Assembly (NCBI GenBank): GCA_037176705.1
Contig: CM073885.1
Location: 160,570,290-160,634,289 of the forward strand
DNA from: Molossus alvarezi
Lineage: Eukaryota > Chordata > Mammalia > Chiroptera > Molossidae
DNA: 64,000 bases
Reading direction: 5' to 3'
The notes below the pieces were generated by a model, which was not told the origin of the DNA, made no database searches, and saw nothing but the letters and a program-made list of their open reading frames with translations. The stretch's first letter is position 1. Each line of letters opens with the position of its first letter. Below, piece after piece: positions 1 to 10,971 of the stretch. A program made the position numbers and the translations under genes.

Positions 1-172
1 AGAGAGAGAAACATCGATGTGAGAGAGACACACTGACTGGCTGCCACCCATACGACCCCAACTGGGGCCAGGGACAAACTGCAACTGAGGTACATGCCCT
101 TCATGGGAACCAAACCCAGGACTCTCTGGTCCACGGTCCAGTGCTCTAATGGCTGAGCCAAACTGGCCAGGG
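1..172 (-). mobile_element. VES-type tRNA-derived SINE, cut by window start
   Basis: On the minus strand it begins with the CCCTGGCCAGTTTGGCTCAGCC head at about 172 and runs through the tRNA-like part and the conserved middle (GTACCTCAGTTGCAGTTTGTCCC) to the CT-rich stretch preceding the tail. The tail lies outside the window. It is non-coding and mobilised by L1 enzymes. Assignment to the bat VES family rests on the head and internal sequence shared with 27 other copies here. Confidence 0.9.
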
Positions 173-1070
173 TAAGAAAATTATTTTAAAAAATGAATTA
201 CATCCTTTCTGATAGTTACGTGTTTTCTTTCTTTCTTTTTGAGTAAAAGATGTTTTTTAAATGTTGGCTTGATCTTGCCATTTTTCTTGCCCATGCATTG
301 CTTTAGAAGCAGGCCAAGTATTTCTGAATGCTGAAACAACTTTAAATGTGTTGAAAATTCAAGAAGACTTTGCAGAATCCTTATTATCTTTTGGGTCGCA
401 CTCAACTTGTGCTGTCAAGACCCCAAAATTGCAACACTTTGATCAAAAGAGGGGAGAATCCTAAAAGTTGAATCCATTTTATGACAGTGAAGAAGCTTCA
501 TCACACATGCTTTTTTTAATTAAAGGTCACCTAGTACTGAGTGGGGCCCAGCACACCCTCAGGGTTGGCTGTTTGTGTGATCTGCCTTTATTCAAGTTTT
601 CATTTCCTGTGGTTTGTAGGCTTCTCAAGTGTGAAGTAATGAACCTCAAACGGTTAAAATTTTTCCACTAAAAATGGATGCAATGAGGAAAAAAAAGAAT
701 ACATGTATTTTTGTAACCTTAATGAGGAAGTGAGACCAGGGTTCCAGTGAGCAGCTTCTTAAACAACGTGGTGTTACTACGTGTGAGGCCAGCCCCCTGA
801 ACTCAGAGGTCAGACTTTCTGGCTTGGAGTCTTGGGAGGTAACAAAATGAGACTCATTCTCTGATAATTCAGTCAAATAAAGTGTCTGCTTTTACTTTCA
901 TGTCATAAAAAAGTCAAAATGAGGTTTCCACCCCAAACAACCATATTTCTATTTCACCCTGCTTTGATTGTGCAAAAAAGTATCCTTTTTACCAATTTTT
1001 CCAAGGTTCTGGCCAAAGAATGAATAGAAAACAGTTCAGGTAGGAAAGTTTGGAAACAGAAGGGTGGTGT
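173..1070. other. Gene-free stretch, no recognised feature
   Basis: Only short chance ORFs are seen. No promoter-like, tRNA-like or recognisable repeat sequence was identified in this AT-rich stretch. Confidence 0.5.
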
Positions 1071-1200
1071 ACTTTTTTTCTCCTAAATTACTTTCTTTCC
1101 ATTCCCTTAACCTTGGAACAGAAGGTCTGAGGGTTCTGGGAGGTCTACTAGAGACAACAGTTACTAGGATTGTAAATTACTAAATTCCTGTGTGAGATGT
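1071..1200. repeat. Diverged repeat, copy A of a local pair
   Basis: This segment resembles 1801-1955. Both copies share CTTTCTTTCCAT, CCCTTA, GAACAGA, GTCTGAG, CTGGGAGG, a TAGAG block and a downstream TAAATTCCT, in the same order and with small indels. Identity is roughly two thirds by eye. It may be an old local duplication or two copies of an unrecognised repeat. Confidence 0.45.
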
Positions 1201-1229
1201 TTGGTCTGTAGGCTCACATCCTCACCTCC

Positions 1230-1490
1230 TGCTGGGTTTTTGCTCTCAGTAAGGCTTTTCCTGACCACCGTGAGCAGAAATACCTCCTTGCTTGTCTGAA
1301 AACCACTTACCACTCTCTGACACACCATCTCCTTGACTTGCTCTTTGTGTGTCTTCACCTCTAGAATGTAAGCTCCATGAAGGCAGGAGTGTTTGAGCCT
1401 TTTATGTGCTGCTGCAGACAGAAGGAATGCCTGAACAAAGCCTGACATATGGTGGGCATTCAATAAATTTTTGTTGGATGAAAAATGAAT
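1230..1490 (+). mobile_element. L2 LINE 3' end
   Basis: The sense strand carries the L2 3' UTR signature: CTAGAATGTAAGCTCCATGA, GGCAGGAGTGTTT, then a decayed GCCTGGCACATAGTAGG-like block (GCCTGACATATGGTGGGC) followed by CAATAAATTTTTGTTGGATGAA. L2 is an ancient, inactive mammalian LINE. A second short L2-like tail may follow at 1575-1625 (CCTAGCACAATGCCTGAAAT). Confidence 0.8.
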
Positions 1491-1800
1491 GCTAGCTCTT
1501 TTCTTTTAAACTCTTGCTAAAGCAATTAGATCAATCAGAAACTGAACACCGAGTGTCTTCTGTTTGAGTTTCTTCCAGTTCCTAGCACAATGCCTGAAAT
1601 ATGAAAGAACTCAAAATAAATGGTTGTTTCAAAAATATATACATGCATGCATGCATGATGATTGAGTCTGGTTTACAACACAACTTTTGATATAAAACAT
1701 ATTGTTTGGTTGAGGATTTAACAAAGATGGAGTGAAACATGCTAACCCATGGGGTAGTCAAAGATGAGGTGGACGTGGTCTTGCCCTCAAGGCAACAAGT

Positions 1801-1955
1801 GTATTTCTTTTATCCTGAATTTTCCTTCTTTCCATCCCTTACAATTAGAACAGACAGTCTGAGAATTTCCTGGGAGGCCTTTTATTAGAGGAAATGCTAG
1901 TGGGCTTGTAGATGACTTTTAGCAAAGCTCTGATCCTTAAATTCCTTATGGGACT
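1801..1955. repeat. Diverged repeat, copy B of a local pair
   Basis: This is the partner of 1071-1200, offset about 740 bases downstream in the same orientation. The L2 tail at 1230-1490 lies between them. Confidence 0.45.
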
Positions 1956-4900
1956 TAGCTATTATACTTTTATTTTAGTTGAAGGAATCCTACTATTTTG
2001 TCTCTACTTCAAATGACACTGATTGGAGGTTCAGTATCATATACATTCTTCCTAAGGAAGGAAAGAAGGCAGCCACATACTTGATGCAAGAGGTTTACCA
2101 GAGGAACACAGACCTATGAAGGTGACATATTCCTTAAGACACCACTGGACAGGAGGCCATGGGCTCTTATACTTTAACATATATTCATAAAGAGGAAGAT
2201 GTTTTTAGAATTCAGTTGAAGATTCTGTATTATTATCATGAGTAGGAAAATAGTCTTCTTTTTTTAAAATTAGATTTTCTTCACCTGTAAAATCAGTGAA
2301 CTTGCCTTAGAATCTAAGGAGATATTTCATTTGTGTCTAGAAATGGGTGAATGTGGGGGTGGGGGTGTTGCCTGCCTTGGACAGGAGAAGGAACAAGGCC
2401 ATGCTTCCGGACTGAGGTGAAGAGAAACTTCCTGGCCTGCCCATTAAAATGTACTAGCCTGCTCCCAGCTCACTCCATTTTGCACTGAGAAGGTGTCAGA
2501 CTAATGAAATTTGCTTTCCACATTTTCAGCACTTTCCTAAGAAACATCTATTAAGTGATATTACCACCCACGGCTCTGAACCACAGCATCCATTCTCCCC
2601 AGAGTCACCAGAGATCAGTCTCTGCTTTTTCTCCTCTCTTCTTGGGCAGATTATTTTTTTTACTCAGGAAATTCAACAGACCACTTATTATTCATAAATG
2701 GGAAAATACTAATGCAAATAAAAATGACGGTTTGGTTTAATCATCTGTGTTCAAGTACACTTGACATGTTGTTGATCGACTGGGCACCTGTGACCTGAAG
2801 AGGAGCTGAAATGTACCTGCACAACAAATGTTTAGTTTTGGTATTGTGTCCACACCCCCATGACACACCTCAGTAGTTTTATCACCTACTCTTCTCTATC
2901 CAATCCTGTGACCTCTCAGCACAGTACAGTTGAAGGCATGGAGCTTTTCAGAAGTTCATTCATTCATAAAGTGAAGCAGTCACCAGAAATGACATTTTCA
3001 GTGTGGTAATACTTGGAGCAGAATCACCTGATTTCTATGCTATTTCACTTTATTTTCTTGTTTGTTTGTTTAAAATTTGTCATTAGGCTTTTGTAAGAAT
3101 CCCTTAGGGGAGAAAGAATTAGGAAGGTGACATTAATATACAAAGCAGCAATGATTGAAGTAGCACATATATTAAATGACTCAAGCTGTAAAGTGATGGT
3201 TTTTAAATGTTTCCATCCTGGCGGCATCTGTCTACCCACTTCTCCTTTCTTACTTCCTTTCCCCGCACATGAATAAAAAGGTGGAGCTTGTGTTGCATGC
3301 AGTGCACTCTGGTGCCCACCCAGCTCTGTCCTTGGAGGGCACCTTTCCTCTCAGTCTCGGGATGTGGAGAGTGGAAATCACTGCCCTCTAGACATTCCAG
3401 GTGATTATTGTCGCAGGTGCTCTTGGGGGAGAGAATGTGAAGTTTCTACATCTCAAAGATTGTTGTTGTTGCTATTTACCCATGTTTTCCTGCAAACATT
3501 TAAATGAGGTAGCATATTTGGTCCTAGTGTTTTCTGAAGTCAGCTTCGTTTCCCCGCACTCACCACACCGCAGTTGCGCGTGGCATCGTGGCAATCATGC
3601 CTGACTACGCACTTAAACGGTTCCTGAGTGACAGCCACTGCTCCAGAATTTGTACAGAGGAGAGCACAGGCACAAGCAATAAGGTTGAAAAGACAGTAAG
3701 GGACTGGTCCTAAAGTTGGTTTTCAACCTTTCAACACCACGTACTATTGAGCAAATGTCATCGTCTGTGTGGAAGATAAGGGAGGCAGTGCTGCTGAAGT
3801 TGGGAGGGTGCAGACAACACGCAGCGCCCCGCCCAGCCGGCCCTCTGCCTTTCACTTCAGTGCACACTGGCCCCAGTTCCGACACCCACAAGTGTCTGCC
3901 TGAGGTACTTTCTTCCAGAAGCTGTTCTACTGCCCCTCAGCAGCAGCTCTCAAGGAATCACTGATGGGACTTGGTGAATAGCACCCTGCTCACTGGCCTC
4001 TTGGGAAGGACAGCTTTGGAGCACTCTCTGCACGGGTTCCCCAAGTCCCCCCCCCCCCCCCCCCCCCGCCATGGTTAAGCCCCCGTCACCCACAGAAGTA
4101 GCTGGCTGGACAAAGCCCTGTGCTGGCTCTTCTCCTTCCTGTCTCATCATCCTTCTCCCCTCCTGGTGTTCCCTTCACATCTACATAAATGCTTCTGGAG
4201 GAACCCAAACTAAGAGAGGGTCCCTTGGCACAGTCACTGCATTGAATACACCATAACATATTTAAAAGCATCAATACTTCTGACAGAGAGCTCAAAAAAC
4301 CCACACCTCTAAATGTAAAATAGCTGTTTTGATCACGAGTGCATTAACTGCTGAAAATGGCAGCTGGCTTAAGCTTCCTAAAACTCTGACCTTTACATGT
4401 TCTATCCTTACATGTCCACCAGGGGACATTTAATGTAGGAAAGAATGGCTTTTTTCCACCTTGAAGTTAACTATCACATAAAACATGTTTGTTTAGACAC
4501 TGCCATATTTTGACTCAATTGGAGCATGCTTGATTTAAGAGTGGATTTGCCATAAAATCATTTATTCTTGAGTCCCGAAGTGGCCTGAAGATTCAGCTTA
4601 ATTTCTGACTGGATCTGTGTGCACGTGAATATTCAGTCATCCTGTTTGGAGTTTGATTTTAAAACAGCTTAGAACACCTCAGGTTCCTTATTCTTCATCA
4701 CGGAGAGAGGATGAGAGAAAAAGTCAGTAAAATGCAATAGTAAAATGTTAACGAAGACCATTCTCTAACGAGTTATGGCGGAGGGTTGGTGTGCAGTCTA
4801 CATACCATATACTCAGACACGGTGAGTAATTCTGAAAACCTGAAAGATGATTTTAATTGCTTATGACTAATATTACAACCAGGGCAAACTCAGCTTGTAG

Positions 4901-5830
4901 AAGTGTTTTGTTTGGCCTGCAATTCTTAAAATTTTTAACAATTGTTTGCCAATGTTAAAAAACTGGAAAATTTCCTGTAAAAATCTAAGCTCCAATTTCT
5001 CTTCAAAAACTGTAAGAACTGGACAACCCAGACCTGCATTCCTAGATGGTGAAAAAAAAGAAAAAGAAAAAGACAAATCAGCCGGCATTGCATCCTTTTG
5101 AGGCTCCTATTTCCATCCTGCCTGTGGTCTGAGGAGCAGGTAAGATTGTGTGTGGGCCATTGCTATGGGAACAGGAGAGGAAATGCTAACATCAAGCTGG
5201 GAAGCACATACCCCGGCCAGTGATCTTTACACAATTCCCCAAAGCTCCTGCAGTTACCTTTTCTTCTGTGTAAGGGCTAATACTGTACTATTCAGAGGTT
5301 TCTCATTATTTCAGTAATAGAGAATTACAAACATTTTGCAAGTGGGTAGGATACCACTGAGAAACAGAATTACTTAATGGATGGATGTGGCCAAACAACT
5401 AGAAGTACAGTTCCAGTGGGCCCCTTGATGACCTAGGATGTTGAGGTCTCCAGAAAAGCTACAGACAGGGCCACGAGCTTCTCCTCCAGGCCTTCGCCTA
5501 TCATGGGAACCCAGAGGGCTATAGTGAAGGCCCTCTATTTCAGCTTTTGCTCAGAAAGACTGATGTAAAATTCCTTTTGTGAACATTTGTCCATCTGGCT
5601 GTGTGCCCAGCACCTTCTAGATGGATGTCAATCAAGCATGACTCCAGAATATAAAATCATCATGGAAAATTTCAGCTTTTCTATCCAAGGAGAAAGTGAC
5701 AAAAGGGACAAATTGCCCGTGGCTTTTTATGAACCATAGAGGCAGAACAGATCAAGGACTCAAAAAGTCAGGGCATGTTTTGCAAAAGCCCAGTTCTAGT
5801 AGTTTGGCCATAATTATAAATACTGCGGCA
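1956..5830. other. Gene-free stretch with a poly-C tract
   Basis: No gene or confidently named repeat is seen in this 3.9 kb stretch. It includes a G-rich patch at 2356-2368 and the 21-base C run described separately. Open frames are short and lack family resemblance. Confidence 0.45.
4047..4067 (+). repeat. Poly-C homopolymer, 21 bases
   Basis: An uninterrupted run of 21 C lies between CCCAAGT and GCCATGG. Such runs vary in length and are prone to sequencing error. The minus strand would be a run of G and could form G-quadruplex structures. Confidence 0.95.
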
Positions 5831-5839
5831 CCCATTCAT

Positions 5840-5915
5840 TTGGTCACATGGTTAATTCGCTCGTGTGTTCAACAAGTGTTTACCGAGCCCAACCTTTATG
5901 CTGGGCACTGAGGTA
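5840..5915 (-). mobile_element. L2 LINE fragment (3' end, antisense)
   Basis: CATTCATTTGG, TTCAACAAGTGTTTACCGAGC and CTTTATGCTGGGCACTGAGG match the reverse complement of the L2 3' end (CAATAAATATTTGTTGAATGAATG preceded by GCCTGGCACATAGTAGG). The copy is short and decayed. Confidence 0.6.
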
Positions 5916-6274
5916 AGGCCTTAAGTCTCGCCTTCTTGGTTTTGTGTTCATCTGGAGCCCTAATAGCCATGTTTCCAGAAGTTTATGCTTTACCATTTTT
6001 TCTGTGCCTGAATTATTTTCATGGCTGCCCTGCTCTAAGTAGATCTACAGTATGTAGTTCCTTCCAACAGTCTGAAAAAACTTAAAGAAAGTGAAAAATT
6101 GTACAACTTTCTCTGCTCCTTGCCACTTACAACCCATTGATTGGATACTGAGTTCATCTGGTCCAGCTGCCATTTTTAATTTGAGCACATTCAGGTTCAC
6201 ATTATCTGAATTATTCTTTTCTAACAATTGAACACAAAACATCTGGTAACCATGGCTGCCTGATTTTCTAACAG

Positions 6275-6440
6275 TAACACTAGTTAACATTTATTAAGTA
6301 CTTGCAGTGCATTAGGCCCAGTGCTAAGTGCTTTAAATGGATTTCTTACTTAATCCTATTAACAGCCCTATGAATAGGTACTGTGTATCCCCACTTTGCA
6401 GATAAGGAAACTCAAGCTTACAATGTTAGTTTATCCCAAT
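6275..6440 (-). mobile_element. MIR SINE (antisense)
   Basis: The plus strand reads TAACATTTATTAAGTACTTG, CCCAGTGCTAAGTGCTTTA, CCTATGAATAGGTACTGTG, CCCCACTTTGCAGATAAGGA, AACTCAAGC. This is the reverse complement of the MIR core and 3' part. MIR is an ancient tRNA-derived SINE paired with L2. Confidence 0.85.
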
Positions 6441-7044
6441 ATAGTCCTGGTTGAGTTCGCAGCCCTATACTCAGCCATTTCAGCAATTCTGCAAAAATCA
6501 AGTACCATACTGAGAGGGTTCATTTTACATCCCTGAGTTGAGTAAGTTTATCAGTAGGGATCTTAGATCTGACTTCCTTTAGAAAGCCTAACCCTCCTGG
6601 TTTCCTGTAAGAAGGGAGCATTGGGATTGGGTGAGTTCTTGGAATTTGTCCTAGGCATGTAAAGTCATACTTTAATTGAGATAAAGCATAGAAATGAGAG
6701 CCCCTCACTTGAAAAAAAAAAGATTTGGTGAAGTTGCATATCTCTGTTTTAAGTGTTTCACTCTATTGGGACATTATGTTTAAATCTGGTAGAATCAAAG
6801 ATAATAACAAACTTCTCCCAAACGTGGCTCTTCTTTCCAATTATACAATTTGTACAATTTCCGTTAATGGTGTCAACATCCATCCTGGCTTCAAGCTTCA
6901 AGGTCAAGTTTGATTCCTTTTCTCGGCTTAACCTCCATATCAGTCTTAGTGAGTATCTGTGCAGTATTTCTCATTTCTATTTCAACTTTTCCTGCCCTGC
7001 TGTCACACTCCAATGTAGGTCATTATTCCCTTATACCCAAACTA

Positions 7045-7485
7045 CAGTTGACCCTTGAACAACATAGATTTGAACTGTGTGGATCCACTTATACATGATT
7101 TATTTTTCAGTAACTACTGTGAATGTATTTTCTCTTCCTAATGGTTTTATTAATAATGCCTTTTCTAGCTTACTATATTATAAGAACATAATATATAACA
7201 CATAAACATACAAAATGTGTATTAATTCACTTTTTATGTTATCAGTTAGGCTTCTGATCAACAGTAGGCTATTAGTAGTTAAGTTTTGTAGGAATCAAAA
7301 GTTATATGCAGCCCTGGCCGGTTTGGCTCAGCAGTTGGAGCATCAGCCTGCAGACTAGAGAGTCCCGGATTCAGTTCCCACTAGGGACACGTACCAAAAA
7401 AAAAAAAAAAAAAAAGCTATATGCAGATTTTCAACTGCATCAGAGGTCAAGGTCTCTAACCCCTGCATTGTTCAAGGGGCCACTG
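7045..7485 (+). mobile_element. Non-autonomous Tigger (pogo) DNA transposon, MER28/Tigger2-like
   Basis: The left end reads CAGTTGACCCTTGAACAACA, and the right end TTGTTCAAGGGGCCACTG is its inverted partner. A TA, the expected TcMar target duplication, lies just before the left end. Internal blocks such as CAACAGTAGGCTATTAGTAGTTAAGTT fit this pogo-derived family. No transposase frame remains. A head-only VES SINE (7311-7415) split it after insertion. The family name is from memory; membership in the Tigger group is secure. Confidence 0.85.
7311..7415 (+). mobile_element. Head-only VES SINE inside the Tigger element
   Basis: The copy starts GCCCTGGCCGGTTTGGCTCAG, covers only the tRNA-related part and stops at GGGACACGTACC, which is followed directly by about 20 A. 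It has a perfect 8-base TSD, TATATGCA, at 7303-7310 and 7418-7425, so it is a genuine retroposition of a short transcript and not a later deletion. Compare 16801-16896 and 32591-32695. Confidence 0.9.
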
Positions 7486-7789
7486 TGCTTTAATATTTTC
7501 CTAGCTGGTATTTCTGCAGCCAGGCTTTACCTGCTATTACATACCCTACACACCACCTATGGAGTGACTATTCACTTATTAACATCACACTTATGCTTGA
7601 AGGTCCAAGTCAAATTCTATAATCTCAATGGAGTTATGGAGTATATACCAATAACTAACCAATATCTGTCTTTGGCTCATAATTTTCAATTTTGTGTGGA
7701 CATGTCATATCTCTGTCAGTTGTTTAGTCAGTGTTTATTTTCTCTTTTTTAGGCATAGTATCCTGACATTGTTGGGTGCAGTTTTAGGC

Positions 7790-8110
7790 CCAGCTATAAA
7801 ACTACATTTTCCAGACTCCCTGCCAGTGATATATAAACTAAATTGTCAGGGAATGTCTTAATTTGGTTTCTCCAGAAGTAAATCCTGAGACAAGGATTCC
7901 AGCACAGCTTGTTTATTTTAGAGATCTCAGGAAGCATGGGTGGTAGGGAGGGGAAGTGAAACATCATAAGACAGGCAGCCAATCAAGGGTTGGTTAAGAA
8001 AACAATCAATTTAGTGACGGAAGCTTCGTCCTGTTGGGGAACTCTGAGATACACTTTAGGTAGTGGCAGTTTCAAGTTGGGGCACATTGAAGGGGAAAGG
8101 GAATGTGGCA
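7790..8110. repeat. Probable old interspersed repeat, family unassigned
   Basis: CTATAAAACTACATTTTCCAGACTCCCTGCCA and TTTGGTTTCTCCAGAAGTAAATCCTGAGACAAGGATTCC have the wording of widespread mammalian interspersed repeats. I cannot name the family and the edges are uncertain. No coding potential is evident. Confidence 0.35.
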
Positions 8111-8138
8111 GGGTTTTTTAATAGACTTTATTTTTTTT

Positions 8139-8189
8139 AAATATGTCTTTTTAAAATACATTCAATCTACTGAGCCACACTGGCTGGTC
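8139..8189 (-). mobile_element. Micro-SINE: VES head joined to tail
   Basis: On the minus strand only about 30 bases of VES head (CCAGCCAGTGTGGCTCAGTAGATTGA) are followed by an A-rich tail resembling the VES 3' end. The insertion is bracketed by a long TSD, TAGACTTTATTTTTT, at about 8122-8136 and 8190-8204. The short product therefore appears to have been inserted as such. Confidence 0.7.
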
Positions 8190-8242
8190 TAGACTTTATT
8201 TTTTATAGCAGTTTTAGGTTGGCAGTAAAACTGAGCAGAAGG

Positions 8243-8435
8243 GCCCGGCCAGTGTGGCTCAGTGGATTGAGCATTTTCCCATGGACTGAGAGGTCCCAAT
8301 TCGATTTCAGTCAGAGCACATGCCTAGATGTCAGGCTCAATCCCCAGTGTGGGGCGTGCAGGAAGCAGCTGATTGATGTTTCTCCCTCACTGATGTTCCT
8401 CTCTCTCTAAAAATCAAGAAGAATATTTTAAAAAG
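8243..8435 (+). mobile_element. VES SINE, subfamily ending AAAATCAA-type
   Basis: The copy runs from the head GCCCGGCCAGTGTGGCTCAG to a tail with CTCTCTCTAAAAATCAAGAA. It is flanked by an 11-base TSD with one mismatch, TGAGCAGAAGG (8232-8242) and TGAGCAAAAGG (8436-8446). It lies in the antisense L1 3' UTR and so is younger than that L1. Confidence 0.9.
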
Positions 8436-9258
8436 TGAGCAAAAGGTGAACAGATTTCTCGTATATCCCCTTCCCCCACATATACACAGCCTTCCCCTTT
8501 ACCAGCATCCTGCACCAAAGTGGTACAGTTGTTGTAATTGATAAACCTACATTAACATGTTATTATCACCTGAAGTCCATAGTTAACATTAGGGCTCACT
8601 CTTGGTGTTGCAAATTTTATTTTATGGGTTTGGACAAATGTATAATGTCATGCACACACCATTATAGTATCATATAGGGTGGTTTCACTGCCCTAAAAAC
8701 CCTCTGTGCTCTGCCTATTTATATTTCCCAACTTTCCATCCCTGACAACCACTGATCTTTTGGCTATCTCCATAAGTTTGTCCTTTCCAGAATGTCATAT
8801 ATTTGGAATCATATAGTATGCCATAAGGTTCATAATGGGAAAAAAAAGTAACTGTATACAAATAAGACTAATTTCACAACCCCAAAATAATAACATGGGG
8901 GAAGAGACGTTAGTGTTGTTCATAGGACTTCAAAGGTAGCACTACTACTATGGGGCTTCTGGAAAGCTCCTGCAAATAAGCACACCCTTCCTCGTTTTTC
9001 CTATCTAGACTATTGACAGGATATCACAGTGGCCATCTTGGACCTCATGGAGACTCTGAGAATCAAAGTATGAGTTAAAAATAGTGGAAGAAAAACAGGG
9101 CAATTCTGCGTCTCTAGTGACCCCAGGATCTCATACCAACTCTGGACTGCCTCTTTGCAGGCTTCTTTTATGTGTAAGAATGAAAAATAAAATCTTCAAT
9201 CTCTTTTACACAACTCTTATTTGTATTCCTGTTATTTGTAGCCAAACCTAATCCCCTC

Positions 9259-9690
9259 TTACGTTTCTGTTATAAGATCAGGAAGCTTCTTGAGGTGAGG
9301 ATTATATCGGTGCATTTTTTCTCCATCATAGTATTCCACACACTCCACACAGAACAAAATCCTCATTAAATCTCTGTGAAATGAAAGAGTTGAATTCAAC
9401 AAACTTGGAGAACTAAGTGGAAAGCACCATGTTGAATGATTTGTGCATCTGAAGATGAATAAAACATTGTCTTTGCTCTCAGGAAACTGATAATAAAATT
9501 GCATGTCTGTGCACACATGTGTTGTCACTGTTTGCAACCGACACACCTGGGTAGATAAAAGAGAGACAAGGTCAGCCCTCCATCTGTCTGAATAAAAACA
9601 AGATGCCCATTCACTCTTGGTTCTCTCCCGCCATCCTTGGCTCTTCGGCGTCTGCTGGAAAAGGCGAGCCTTGCCTGGTGTTACCATGAC
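9259..9690. other. L2-like patch and chance ORF
   Basis: Plus-strand text at about 9430-9525 (GATGAATAAAACATTGTCTTTGCTCTCAGGAAACTGATAAT) resembles the reverse complement of the L2 3' region. A 142-codon open frame on the minus strand spans 9259-9687 but matches no family I recognise and has no splice or start context. I treat it as chance. Confidence 0.4.
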
Positions 9691-9699
9691 GTCTGAGCT

Positions 9700-10700
9700 T
9701 TGAGAGCTGTTTCCTTTCCTCCTAGACCGTAGAAAGATTATTCTAGTGATATCTGAATAGCTTGAGTTAGCTGTGTATGAGCACAGAGGAAGTGGTTCCC
9801 TAGCAACAGGAGCCTCTGAAAGCCTCTTAGCGCTCAGTGCTTCTCCCTGCTTTGTGCTCTCTCTCCTGCATGTTGCCCGTCAGCAATAGGCCAGAGTGAC
9901 TGCACCTGCTCTGAATTAGGGCTGGTCAGTTAAACCCCAGCAGTTCAGTTCTACTAAGTGGAAGGGGCCCTGTTTCTCTTTTAGTTAAGCTTCTTCTTGA
10001 GGCCTGGGGCCTGTTTTGCTCCTGGATAGACCATAATTACCTTAGATCATGCTTCTGTTTTTGTTTTTCAGATTTTGATCAGAAATGGAAAATACTGAGT
10101 TGCCTCAAGAAAATTTTAATTGTGTTGTTTTTTTTAGAGGAAAAAAACCCCCTAGTTTTTGCATATTTTTAAATGATAAATCTCTTAAGAAAAAGTTTAG
10201 TAGACTTTTTCTTTCCTGAAGTGTTCCTTCTTACCCCATTCTTACTTTGTTTTTCCACAGAAACCAATTCTTCATTCCTTATATTTGTCAGCATCTCAAT
10301 ATGCAGTTTAATACACAAAATGGCTGGGGAAATAATAAAATATCTTCTTACAATATTGCCTCAGCCTAGCAAAACAGAGCTTTTAGAGACTGTCATCCTA
10401 ATTGGGGACACTGATCCTGCTCCTGTTCCAGTCCCAGTACCCTATTTTAAAGTGCAAATTTGTGCAGACAGTAACATAGTCCTGGCCTGGGTTCAGAATT
10501 ACTGACTAGAAATGCCTTGCTTCATCTTCAAATAGTAATCTGTATAAGAACAATAATCTTATAGGAGATGCTTATCCATTTTTAACTACCAATCAGCTAG
10601 TATCTATTGGTGGCATTGGCTACCTGCCCAAGGCTGCTGGTGGGGCATGACAGCACATGGCTAATTATAATTGAATGTAACAGCTTCCATACTTTTTGCT
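9700..10700. other. Gene-free stretch, no recognised feature
   Basis: No named repeat, RNA gene or convincing exon was found. A 110-codon open frame at 10173-10505 has no recognisable domain. Confidence 0.45.
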
Positions 10701-10713
10701 ATCTATACCTTTT

Positions 10714-10971
10714 ATTTTTTTATTTTTTATTTATTTTTTTAATCCTCACTCGAGGACATTTTTCCATTTTTTGTTCAGATAGAGTGGGAGGGGGAGAGAG
10801 AGAGAGAGAAACATCGACGTGAAAGGGACACATCGAGTGGTTGCCACCCGCACAACCCAACCAGGGCCGGGGACAAACTGCAACCAAGGTACCTGTCCTT
10901 AGTGGGAACCGAACCCCGGTCTCTCAGGACCACAGGCCGACACTCTAACCACTGAGCCAAATCGGCCAGGG
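10714..10971 (-). mobile_element. Full-length VES SINE (TCCTCGAGTGAGGAT tail type)
   Basis: On the minus strand it runs from GCCCTGGCCGATTTGGCTCAG through the (CT)n block to AAAAATGTCCTCGAGTGAGGATT and an A-rich tail. The TSD is CTATACCTTTT (10703-10713) and CTATACTTTTT (10972-10982). Confidence 0.92.

Larger units (their letters stand above)
8113..8830 (-). mobile_element. Old L1 3' UTR (L1M class, antisense)
   Basis: Plus-strand blocks GACTTTATTTTTTATAGCAG, CCTTCCCCCACATATACACA, TGGTTTGGACAAATG-type text, CACCATTATAGTATCATA and CCAGAATGTCATATATTTGG match the reverse complement of an L1M 3' UTR. Two SINEs interrupt it, at 8139-8189 and 8243-8435. The copy is 5' truncated and non-coding. Confidence 0.8.

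Noticed and set aside
7306..7752. 148-codon ORF beginning MQPWPVWLSS
   Set aside because: It begins in a VES SINE head, crosses its poly-A and continues in Tigger sequence. The MPWPVWLS-type opening recurs wherever the SINE head is read in this frame.
9259..9687. 142-codon minus-strand ORF
   Set aside because: It overlaps an L2-like patch, has no recognisable domain, and a frame of this length is expected somewhere in 64 kb of repeat-rich DNA.
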